From contig NC_052614.1 in the NCBI RefSeq assembly GCF_016545825.1, forward strand, positions 45,263,212 to 45,327,211: 64,000 nt of DNA, written 5' to 3'. Under the pieces are notes generated by a model, which saw only the letters and a list, made by a program, of their open reading frames with translations, was not told the DNA's origin and did not search any database. This document shows, piece by piece, positions 1-10,517 of this stretch. The stretch's first letter is position 1, and every line of letters begins with the position of its first letter. Origin of the DNA: Eucalyptus grandis (Eukaryota; Streptophyta; Magnoliopsida; Myrtales; Myrtaceae). The translations under genes and the position numbers were made by a program.

Positions 1-763
1 ATATCTATTTTGATTTTCTTGGAGTCTTTTTGTACTTTTCTCCTTTTTTCTCTCCCAATCTAATTTAGGAACTGTGCTCTCCCGATCTAATCCTGGATTT
101 GAGAATTTGAACTCTTCAAATCTAGTTTTAAACCTAGGAGTTCTTCTCTCCTGATTTTGATCTAAGAATTAAATAATATTTTTGGAGATTCGATACCCTC
201 ATACTCTGTCCGTGTACAGGCCTTCTGCCTCAAATTTCAATGATGATTGCAGAAGCTTTGTCGTCTCATTAAACTACGAAGATTTGCTCTTCCAAATGTT
301 ATATCTGTATTTATTCAACCTATTACCACACACACACACACACACACATATAGCCAAAAAGGCTTTTCCACTCTTCTCTTTTCATTGTCATCTCAACCTT
401 CAATCATGAAGGGGATTTGAGCAAGTCTCATCCTCCTCCATATCTATTTTGATTTTCTTGGAGTCTTTTTGTACTTTTCTCCTTTTTCTCTCCTAATCTA
501 ATATAGGAACTGTGCTCTCCTGATCTAATCCTGGATTTGAGAATTTGAACTCTTCAAATCTAGTTTTAAACCTAGGAGTTCTTCTCTCCTGATTTTGATC
601 TAAGAATTTAATAATATTTTTGGAGATTCGATACCCTCATACTCTGTCCGTGTACAAGTCTTCTGCCTCTAATTTCAATGATGATTGCAGAAGCTTTGTC
701 GTCTCATTAAACTATGAAGACTTGCTCTTCCAAATGTTATATCTATATTTATTCAACCTATTA

Positions 764-808
<45 letters not shown>

Positions 809-1664
809 GCCAAAAAGGCTTTTCCACTCTTCTCTTTTCATTGTCATCTCCAACTTCAATCATGAAGGGGATTTGAGCAAGTCTCATCCTCCTCCATATC
901 TATTTTGATTTTCCTGAAGTCTTTTTGTACTTTTCTCCTTTTTTTCTCTCCCAGTCTAATTTAGGAACTGTGCTCTCCTGATCTAATCCTGGATTTGAGA
1001 ATTTGAACTCTTCAAATCTAGTTTTAAACCTAGGAGTTCTTCTCTCCTGATTTTGATCTAAGAATTTAATAATACTTTTGGAGATTCGATACCCTCATAC
1101 TATGTCCATGTACAGGTCTTCGCCTCTAATTTCAATGATGATTGGGAAGCTTTGCTTTGTCGTCTCATTAAACTATGAAGATTTGCTCTTCCAAATGTTA
1201 TATCTGTATTTATTCAACCTATTACCACACACACACACACACACACACACACACCAAAAAGTCTTTTCCACTCTTCTCTTTTCATTGTCATCTCCAACTT
1301 CAATCATGAAGGGGATTTGAGCAAGTCTCATCCTCCTCCATATCTATTTTGATTTTCTTGGAGTATTTTTGTACTTTTCTCCTTTTTTCTCTCGCAATCT
1401 AATATAGGAACTGTGCTCTCCTGATCTAATCCTGGATTTGAGAATTTGAACTCTCCAAATCTAGTTTTAAACCCATGAGTTCTTCTTTCCCAATTTTGAT
1501 CTAAGAATTTAATGATATTTTTGGAGATTGGATACCCTCATACTCTGTCCATGTGTAGGTCTTCTGCCTCTACTTTCAATGATGATTGCATAAGCTCTGA
1601 CGTCTTGTTAAACTATGAAGATTTGCTCTTTCAAAGATTATATCTATATTTATTCAACCTATTA

Positions 1665-1723
<59 letters not shown>

Positions 1724-2133
1724 GCCAAAAGGCTTTTCCACTCTTCTCTTTTCATTGTCATCTCCAACTTCAATCATGAAGGGATTTGAGCAAGTCTCAT
1801 CCTCCTCCATATCTATTTTGATTTTCTTGGAGTCTTTTTGTACTTTTCTCCTTTTGTCTCTCCCAATCTAATTTAAGAACTGTGCTCTCCTGATCTAATC
1901 TTGGATTTGAGAATTTGAACTCTTCAAATCTAGTTTTAAACCTAGGAGTTCTTCTCTCCTGATTTTGATCTAAGAATTAAATAATATTTTTGGAGATTCG
2001 ATACCCTCATACTCTATCCGTGTACAAGTCTTCTGCCTCTAATTTCAATGATGATTGCAGAAGCTTTGTCGTCTCATTAAACTATGAAGACTTGCTCTTC
2101 CAAATGTTATATCTATATTTATTCAACCTATTA

Positions 2134-2171
<38 letters not shown>

Positions 2172-2610
2172 CCAAAAAGGCTTTTCCACTCTTCTCTTTT
2201 CATTGTCATCTCAACTTCAATCATGAAGGGATTTGAGCAAGTCTCATCCTCTTTTATATCTATTTTGATTTTGTAGGAGTCTTTTTGTACTTTTCCCATT
2301 TTTTCCCTCCCAATCAAATTTAGGAATTGTGTTCTTCTGATTTAATTCTAGATTTGAGAATTTGAACTCTCCAAATCTAATTTTAAATTTATGAATTCTT
2401 CTCTCCCGATTTTGATCTAAGAATTTAATGATATTTTTGGAGATTCGATATCCTTGTACTCTGTCCGTGTGTAGGTCTTCTACCTCTAGAAGCTCTGACA
2501 TCTCCTTAAACTATGAAGATTTGTTCTTGCAAATGTTGTATCTATATTTATTCAACCTATTATTAACACACACACACACACACACATATATATGTGTGTG
2601 TGTGTGTGTG
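1..2610. repeat. Tandem array of six ~450-bp units with (CA)n tracts
   Basis: Units start at about 1, 440, 896, 1340, 1809 and 2256, each opening with the same A/T-rich phrase. Lengths are about 439, 456, 444, 469, 447 and 345 bases (the last is diverged and partial). Each unit has the same layout: a CT-rich stretch, a short open frame, a (CA)n microsatellite, then a conserved tail with ATGAAGGGG. Most of the length variation comes from the CA tract, roughly 20 to 52 bases. The short frames recur only because the DNA recurs, and they end in His-Thr runs translated from CA, so I do not call them genes. The array begins at the window edge and may extend upstream. Confidence 0.95.
2566..2610. 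repeat. Self-complementary (CA)n-(TA)n-(TG)n microsatellite
   Basis: In the last array unit the CA tract runs into TATATATA and then a TG tract of similar length. This makes a near-perfect palindrome of about 45 bases that could extrude a hairpin or cruciform. The other five units have only the CA arm, so the inverted arm arose in this unit alone. The homology to the array stops just after it. Confidence 0.85.
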
Positions 2611-3104
2611 AATGTGGTAGCTGAGAATTCTTTTGGTATGGACAAAAAATCAGCAAGTACATTTTTTTTTTCTTGCAATATGTTTGGGCTCAAAGGAGTA
2701 CTTTGAAAACTTGCATGAGTTTTCCACTTTTGTGACCACAAACTCGTCTCTTTTCATTAATTTCTTTAAAAATAACAGCAGCCTAGTACTCATCATTGGC
2801 ATCTATTCGTAGTAATCTTTTTCATGTAGAAACGTACAATGATGGTATAGAGGAAATTGAACCTAAGTGCGCATCACCAAATGGCAACGCTGTAGTTATT
2901 GGAAAATTAATTTTTGGCATGTGCTCTCGTATCCAGTGATTGTCCACCAATTATTTTGCTCGATAGATCCGTTCTTTCGAAACGAGTGTGTGCTTAACAT
3001 TATTGGTGCTTTGTTGATCCTCGTTGTTTTATGGATTTGGCTTCGTTTTGTAGTGTTCTGACCTTTACTTTGCTTCGATTTGCTTTATCATGAAAGTCTA
3101 TGTA
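2611..3104. other. No recognised gene
   Basis: Low-GC DNA between the tandem array and a short LINE tail. A peptide-like stretch near 2860-2930 gives a short open frame without known motifs. Nothing else is supported here. Confidence 0.6.
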
Positions 3105-3600
3105 CTTGTCATATATCTTTTTTTTTTTTTGGTAAGGTAAGAATATATTGATTTAAACCAAACAAAACAACGTGGAAACTAGCATAAAAAACTTACACTC
3201 AATGAGGTAACAAGCCAGGTCAAGTGGAAGATGCTAGGAAAAGGAAGCCAAAAGCTACCAAGGTAGCAACAGGAGGCCAAACGGCATCCACGAAAGAGCC
3301 AAATAGAAAGAAAAGCTACAAGAAAAAATAACCAAACAAGTGAAAACAACCAAAAGGAGCCAACGGACAAGAACAACACCAACCCTCCAAAAGAAAAGGC
3401 AATGAGACCTTGACACGCTGGTAGGCGACGAATCAGCAAAGGCCGAAGGAGATGGCTTTGTCCATCACAACTTTAAGTATGTGTCACTTGGTTAAATGAG
3501 ATGGCTTTGTCCCTCACAACTTTAAGTATGTGATTCTTCATGATAGGCACAACGAGAGTCTTGCCCTGAAAGAGAATGCCAATCCTTGTCATATATCTTT
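3105..3600 (-). mobile_element. Short 5'-truncated LINE tail with perfect 16-bp target duplication
   Basis: The sequence CTTGTCATATATCTTT occurs at 3105-3120 and again at 3585-3600. The DNA between them (3121-3584) begins on the plus strand with a poly-T run, followed by GGTAAGGTAAGAATATATTG, which is the usual look of the 3' end of plant LINEs read in reverse. Together these show target-primed insertion of a 5'-truncated copy on the minus strand. Inside it, a ~48-bp segment containing GATGGCTTTGTCC is repeated in tandem at about 3450-3532. No intact reverse transcriptase is present. Confidence 0.85.
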
Positions 3601-5018
3601 TTAAGCCATGAATACAATTTTTTTTCAACAAAAAAAAAAAAGTGAGAACTACACTCATTACTACCAATCTCAATTTTTGCATTCCAATGCTCACGCATTT
3701 TGAGAGTAATTGTAAAAAATTCTGAACATATTGTACCCGATTAATACTAATTTAGCCCTAAATCTTTTGATAATTTGTTGACTGAAAATTATTAACCTTA
3801 ATGTTGACTGTTCTATTTGGCATGCCAGTATTGACGTTAACAACTTTTACAAATTCTTGGATTGACCCTAGAACCAGCCCAAACCGATTGGTTAAGTTTG
3901 ACCCGGTACTAGGACTACGTGGGCTAGTTCCCAATTCCACAAACCGGAAATTGACTATGCCCGGTTCAATTCAGGTTCTAGGGTGGGAACTAACTCACCT
4001 TAAGACCAATATCCATGTGTATATTCCTTATGGGTGATCGGTTATACAGTTGGTGGGTTCTAGATTTGAAATCTAGAACCTATCCTATTAGAATTGGTTT
4101 CCAATTTTTAAAGCTAGGAATTTACCTTGTTTGTCTTGAAACCAACTTTGGAACCTACCTTATTTGTCTGGTTCAACTTTAGGGTCTACTCTGAAACATG
4201 TTTTTTTTTTTGCTTCATATTTCAAAATGGAGAAATGATTTTGTGATAGTCTTTGGACTACTGTGAGAATAATAGCATGTTTTAAACAACAAAAAATCAA
4301 ATAACAAACAATTATAAATTGTTGTGAGGTCAACTCCTTCAAAAATTTATGGCTCAAAACAAATTGTTATTCTAACAGTAGTCCAAAAAATATTATGCTA
4401 ATAAAGCTCTTTAAAAAACAACCTAGACAAATATCGATTATAGCAATATAATATGAGCAACAAAATAGCTTAAAGTAAAATATCAATGTAAAACAAACAG
4501 AAATATAAAGTAATAGGGAAATTAAGTGTTAGCAATGCATAATGATCATTTGTCCGGAGCATGAAGTATCAATCTCGAGCACGAAAGGGAGGGGTTTGCT
4601 TTTGTCTATGCCCCCAATCATATTTAGTTCTTGAAGAGAAAAATAATAAAAAAAAAAAACAAAAAAGCATTGTAGTCTAGTTTGGTCGATTTGGTTCCAC
4701 ACTCAGAACCAAAAACCGGACCGGGTATCGTGGGTTCCAAATTTTGGGAATCAAGAACCGCGTAGAACCAATTGATTTGGTTTGGTACCCGATTTGGAGC
4801 CAGATTGGTGCTTACCTCCAGTCAAGTTAAATTTTGAGAGAGCTGCCCCTATTTTCATGGCTGCATATATGAGATATTCAACTTTTGTATAGTACAACTT
4901 GAATGACATGGCATATCAATCAGACCTCCAAATCAAATTAAAAAAAGTGTTTTGAGAAAATAAATGTTTGCCCTTCGTTCCTTATCTATCTACCAGTCCA
5001 ACATATGATGCTACAGCC
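3601..5018. other. TPS upstream region with degenerate GGTTC/GAACC-rich repeat
   Basis: No gene seen. The parts at about 3840-4090 and 4675-4815 are rich in GGTTC, GAACC and CCGG words in opposite senses. They resemble the ends of the hAT-like Pack element at 20221-23082, with AT-rich filler between. I could not find clear terminal repeats or a target duplication, so this is at best a decayed DNA element. The last 200 bases are the putative promoter of the terpene synthase. Confidence 0.45.
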
Positions 5019-5026
5019 TATAAAAA
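5019..5026 (+). promoter_or_regulatory. TATA box of the terpene synthase gene
   Basis: TATAAAAA lies 91 bases upstream of the ATG at 5117 in an otherwise mixed context. That leaves room for a leader of about 60 bases. Spacing and sequence fit a plant core promoter; this is inference without transcript data. Confidence 0.6.
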
Positions 5027-5116
5027 CCATTGGTAGGGGATTCGACACTCACAGAAGCCTCTACCCTCTAGCGTCCTTCATCTATTCACCTAAATCAAGA
5101 AAACAGCGAAAACAAA

Positions 5117-8100
5117 ATGTCTCTTCAGATTTTAGCAATCTCATCTTCTTGTCCTGCTCGAGAAACAAGCCGCATCGTTGAACGCCGTTTAGCAAATTTT
5201 CATCCAAGCATATGGGGGGATTATTTTCTCAAATATGCTTCTGACTCCAACTCGATGGTATCATTTAATTTTTTTTTTTTTGGGATTATATTCGAGAACA
5301 TAATAATCTTGAATGATGGGGCACCATCCCACAGCATTTGAAAAAGTAAAGGAAAATAAGTTTTAGTTGATTTGAAACTCCATGAATGTGTTGATCGTTA
5401 AATGATTCATAATTTCTACGTGAACCTTGTGGCATTCACATATGATTTAACAACTGTTGAAAGCGTTTCTCTGCTATTAACATGACGGAATGATTTTTAG
5501 GTAATTCAATTCATATTTATCATGGTCAATCGGGTCATTCGACACAAAATGTATTTCTTGCATTCTTACTAATTCATGTCATTTGAACTTTCAATTTTTT
5601 TATTTATTGTAGAGTTCTCCTACTATAGCAGAGGATCGAATAGAGGGATTGAAAGGAGAACTGAGGAAGATGTTGATAGGTGCTATGGATAAGCCTTCGC
5701 AGAAGTTGAACTTGATCGATCAAATCCAACGCTTAGGAATTGCCTACCATTTTGAAATTGAGATATATCAGCAGTTGGAACAAATTCACAAAAGCTATTT
5801 TGAATTGCATGATGGTGATAAAGACAACGACCTACACACAAATGCTCTTCTCTTTCGATTGTTACGGCAACAAGGTTATGCAATTTCATGCGGTATGCAA
5901 TGTTCTAATTCTCGTTGATCGATTAGTCAGCCAAATTATATTGCGGACATCAATTTGACAGTCCATTTTATTTATTAGATTGAACACATAGGGAGAAGAC
6001 CACTAGAAATGCAAAAAGTAGTGTATGGCGCTTACTTTAGTATAAAAAGTTTTCGCCGGCTCACTTAAGTGCCGGATTGGAAAAAAAGAAAGAAAAATAT
6101 CACTAAGTGCCTCTGATAAGAAATTCTAGCCAAAAAAATTACGTGAGCTTTTTATTTAAAATTTTTATCTGATGTGACTTTTTTGGCATAGAAATGATCA
6201 CTTTTTAATAATGCCGGTATTGAAGTGATCTTTATTTAATAATGATTGACACAAATAGTGATAACTTTTTAACCTGATACACAACGTTGTTTAAGGGTTG
6301 TATGTTGATTGGGCATGCCAACGAGCCACGTAAGATTGAGAAATTAATAAAATATGACCATGTCAGAATTCTGGTGATCCAAATCGAAGTTAGCACTTAA
6401 GTGATCCCAAAAAAATATTTGACATTAAAGTGGGTGTTATACACAACTTTTGGCACTTCTAGTGTCATTCTCCCCATAATATCACTAACATGTTTGGTTC
6501 GCTCTAGTTTTGATTTGTTTATTAGTTAACTTTCTCTATATGATTCTCGTATCCCAAGTTCTTCAAAATGTCTTGCTTTGAAAGGTGAATAGTCCTTTCT
6601 TCTAATTCCTTAGTTTAGTACATCGTTTTTTCATTGATTCCAATTGATCTAGATGTTGAACATGAATTTTTCATAGTATCTCATGATAGTATCTTTTCTC
6701 ATGTTTTCTTTGGCCATTTAGAAATCTTTAACAAGTTCAAGGACATCAATGGGAATTTCAGCAAATCACTTATTGTTGATGTGCAAGGACTACTAAGTCT
6801 ATTTGAAGCTTGTCATATGAGGTTTCATGGCGATGATGTTTTGAATGATGCACTTGCTTTTGCTATGACTCACCTCGAGTCAATTGATAAAGGAAAGGCA
6901 AGCCCACTTAAAAAACAAGTGAGGCATGCCCTAAAACAACCAATCCACAAGGGAATACCAAGGCTAGAGGCAAGGCGCTACATTTCACTCTACCAAGAGG
7001 AGCCTTTGCATAATGAAGTACTGCTATCCTTAACTAAACTCGATTTCAACTTATTGCAAGAGCAACACCAGAAGGAACTCGGTAACCTTACAAGGTTGGC
7101 TTCATGATACCATGTCTGAAGTAGCTAGATGTTCTAAGAACACCAAATCAACATAGATTGATTCGTGCAATTTCAAGTTATTTTGAACTAATTCATTTAC
7201 TAAAGTGACAACGAGTGTCTTCTCTTTGGCTCATCGGTCTTAAGTGCTTTCTATTATTCCATCAATGATGTGTTTGCCTTAAGCAGGATTTATGTTGTTA
7301 ATTATAGGTGGTGGAAGGATTTAGATGTAGAAAGGAAGTTCCCATTTGCTAGAGATAGACTTGTGGAGATCTATCTTTGGACGTCGGGAGGTTATTTCGA
7401 GCCAGAGCATAAAGCCACAAGGGAAATACTAACCAAAGTGTTTAGCATTGTTACCATTATCGATGACATCTATGATGCCTATGGCACATTGGAGGAACTA
7501 GAACTTTTCACGGAAGCAATTGAAAGGTAGAGTTCACCCTCGGATGCTTTTCTCAGTTTACAAATTCTAAATACTAATTCTAATTTGATCAACTATTAGT
7601 TAGGGTCAAGTGCGATATTTTCTTAACTTGAACTCAGGTGGGATGTTGAAGTCAAAGATGGATTACCAGAGTACATGCAAGCATGTTATAAGATAGTTCT
7701 TGATTTGTATGATGAAATTGGCTACGAGGTGACTAGAAAAGGGCGATCGGACTACCTTTTCTATGCAAAAGAAGCGGTAAGCCATTCAAGGTTATATAAA
7801 TCAAATGCAATTTTTACTATGTCCACTGGCAACAAAATATCAGGTTTTTGGATAAGGATGAGAGACAGTCATATATTTAAGTCTGCTGAACACATTAAAG
7901 TTCAAATTTTGATGTAGCTTTGTGTTTGAAAATGAATCCTTAGATGAAAAACCAAGTGAGAGCGTACTTCACTGAAGCCAAATGGTTCCATCAAAACCAC
8001 ATACCGACGATGGAGGAGTACATGCCCATTGCATTACCAACCACTGCTGTTGAATTGCTGTTGGTGATGTTGTTGTTAGGAATGGGAGATACCGTAACAA

Positions 8101-8599
8101 AAGATGTTTTTGACTGGCTATTGTATAGCAACCCCAAGATGGTGAATGCTGTGAAAGTAGTCTGTCGGCTCATGGATGACATCGCCGGACACAAGGTATA
8201 TATAAGCTACACTAGTGAACAACATTACCTTATCTAAATTTTGTCTAATAGATTTTATCAAAAAGATAAAAATAATAATTTCCATGAGATATGTGTTTAC
8301 AGTTTGAGCAAGAGAGAGGCCATGGGCCATCTTCAATGGAGTGTTTCATGAAACAATACGGAGTTACGGAGGAAGAGGCTAAGGAGGAACTCCATAATCA
8401 AGTGGCCAATGCATGGAAGGACATTAATGAAGGGTTGTGCTGCTCGACCAATGTCCCTAGGCAACTTCTTGTGCGAATTCTCAATTTTACACGAGTTGTG
8501 CATGTGGTGTATAAAGATGAGATAGATCTCTTCACTCATGCTGGAACCAAGTTAAAAGAGCACGTTACTAATCTATACGTCAATCCATTGCCAATGTGA
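5117..8599 (+). CDS. Terpene synthase, TPS-a type (probable cytosolic sesquiterpene synthase), seven exons
   Basis: Class I terpene synthase, which ionises a prenyl diphosphate (most likely farnesyl diphosphate) to make cyclic terpenes. Exons read by eye: 5117-5257, 5613-5892, 6722-7094, 7308-7526, 7638-7776, 7944-8195 and 8303-8599. All introns are GT-AG and the joined frame is open: 566 residues, the usual family length. Seen: RRx8W-type motif at residues 23-33 ([11 protein letters not shown]), RDR at 280-282, DDIYD at 317-321, and the second metal motif DDIAGHKFE at 462-470 with Gly at the usual Ser/Thr position. There is no plastid transit peptide before RR, and FHPSIWGD is typical of TPS-a, hence a cytosolic sesquiterpene synthase. 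The seven-exon layout is the angiosperm class III pattern. Intron 2 (829 bases) carries a MITE-like element. A tandem copy survives only as its 3' end at 9814. The product terpene cannot be told from sequence. Confidence 0.95.
5991..6475. mobile_element. MITE-like element in TPS intron 2, ~50-bp terminal inverted repeats
   Basis: The left end reads GGGAGAAGACCACTAGAAATG and so on. The reverse complement of the right end reads GGGGAGAATGACACTAGAAG and so on, and the similarity continues for about 50 bases to ACTTTA. The flanking trinucleotide ATA is present on both sides (5988-5990 and 6476-6478), compatible with a 3-bp duplication. The element has no coding capacity and makes up over half of the intron. 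The family could be Tourist/Harbinger-like; not certain. Confidence 0.75.
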
Positions 8600-9813
8600 T
8601 GGTTCGGAAGAACAAGTACCTAGCCGTTGTAGACTGCATTAGACAGTTTCGGAATCTGCTCTGCGTAAAATCTGAATTGTGCGTCAACCGTTAGATATGA
8701 CTCTTCTCTAGCCCGAGATGAAGTAAAATAAGGGGCCTGTAAATATGTGATATTGGAATATATTAATGTTCTATACAATGAGCGGTTCAGTTTCTTTGTA
8801 TATACCAAACATTATATATATTCAGTCATTTATCGATCACATATACCCGATCTTGCGATTATTCAATCACTATACCCTTGTGATATAAATTCTAACCTAC
8901 TTTTAATAGGCCTGATCAGTGATCATATTATAATTTTCATTCATCTTCAAAGTAACTAAACAATCATGTCTTATCTCCCAAAAGCCTATCCCCTATCATT
9001 TCATATCTTTAACAAGAACGTTACCTAATGTTATTTTTCGTTCTACGTTAATGGAGTAATCTACTCTACGTAACCTAGGCTTAGAGTTTGATGAAAAATA
9101 GATTTGAGAAATCAAAATATATTTATAATTTGATTAAATGTGCTCCATCGAAAAGCAAGCCATGTTTCAACTTCTTGATCAAGCCAAACCCTAATAGATC
9201 GTAGTTAGATTGTTGGTTTGGGTTGGACAAGTTTGGGGTCCCATGCGAAAAATAACTATAATTTTGAGTGGACATTTAAACTCAACGATTATTTTGCTAA
9301 AATATATTTTCAATAAAACACAATATTATCAGGTAAACTTCATTATATTCTTAACTAAACAAAGAAAACAAACAAAAGTACAAAGAAATTCAATGTTTAT
9401 AAGGGAAAAAAAAAAAGAAACTAAATTGTTTCCTAAAGCTACGTTTTTCTACTCCATTATGAATATGAATAACGATGATGATCCTTCTAAAATGCTTGTT
9501 CTCACTATTCTGTAGGGGACGAGAAGAAGTTGATTTAATTCTAATTAGTCGGGCCTCGGATTTTCATAGTTTTTATTATGTGACGTCACATGCTCACTTT
9601 CCGGGTACTAGTAGGGGCAAAATAGACTATAGTCAGTTCACTTTATAAGGTGTTTACTGAGATTAAAATGTTTACAGAGAGGGTTCTTCCCATCGCACCA
9701 AAGAAATGTCTTCAGGATCAAAACTTCAAGAAAACTGTTGAACCACATCTCTCTTCAAGTCGTCATCAGATTGAAGCTCCGTTTACTTGCGAAAAAAGCA
9801 TGGGACTTCTTTG
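8600..9813. repeat. TPS 3' flank, duplicated unit A (~1.24 kb)
   Basis: No gene. This stretch is matched at high similarity by 24333-25680, and its last ~200 bases also by 56630-56790. Shared landmarks include the phrase around 8740-8775 (matched at 24460-24495), the TTTGGGGTCCCATGC region (9230 and 25027) and the GGTTCTTCCCATC region (9682 and 25560). It carries the 3' untranslated region and weak AATAA-type poly(A) signals near 8727. Confidence 0.85.
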
Positions 9814-9892
9814 TACGTCAATTCCATAGCCAATGTGATGGTTTGCAAGAATAAGTTTAAGTACCAAACCATCGTAGTTTGCCTTAGATGGT
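9814..9892 (+). pseudogene. 3'-terminal remnant of a second, tandem terpene synthase copy
   Basis: This stretch matches 8575-8650, the last codons, stop and start of the 3' flank of the intact terpene synthase. The phrase TACGTCAAT..CCATGCCAATGTGATGG recurs with small changes. Everything upstream of the last few codons is missing, so unequal crossing-over or deletion left only a tail. A large insertion follows at 9893, and the homology resumes at 24333. The remnant cannot encode an enzyme. Confidence 0.85.
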
Positions 9893-10517
9893 TGTCGCGA
9901 CCCGATCTCCACCCTCATGACCCTCGGGAAGAAGTTAGGAGTGGAAAGTCAGATTTAGGAATATTTGACCACGAAAGTTCCCTCACGATTTTCATCCACA
10001 AGGACGTTATCACATTGTCCCTTGGGCGAACCTCTTGTGAATTCACTTGATCGTGATCGCGAGTTCTCCCAAGCTTATATCCTGCGTGACAGCAGAAAGT
10101 ATCGTGACCCTATCTCAACGTTGCGGCACGTCTTGATCGACGGTTTTAAGGTCGAAAGGAAACCAGACTTAAATGTGAGTTTGAAGGTATTTTTAACAAC
10201 TATGATAGCTCTCTCGAGACGTACATCCACCAAAGATGGCATCACTTCACCTTTATCGGCTTCACCATCTCGAGTATGCTAAATCATGATGGTGAACCTT
10301 TTCTTAAGGTTCATACCCCTCACAACGGATTCATTGAATGGTTTAGTTGTTCAAAACAATCTAGAAATAAGACGGAAATCACCACTGCCTCGTTTTTGGA
10401 AGTCGGCTAGAAAACCCAATTGAGGGTCAGGAGGTGTCCCTCAATTTCTATGAAACATAATATTTAGATTCGGGGATTTGAATTACGTTAATATCTCTAT
10501 TAGCGTCTTTTCGGTAC

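Noticed and set aside
182..2226. Five similar ~75-residue open frames in the 5' tandem array
   Set aside because: They recur because the DNA recurs and end in His-Thr runs from the CA microsatellite. There is no domain and frame lengths vary with CA count.
3840..4815. hAT-like element upstream of TPS
   Set aside because: GGTTC-rich arms in opposite senses are present, but I could not find matching termini or a target duplication, so I did not call an element.
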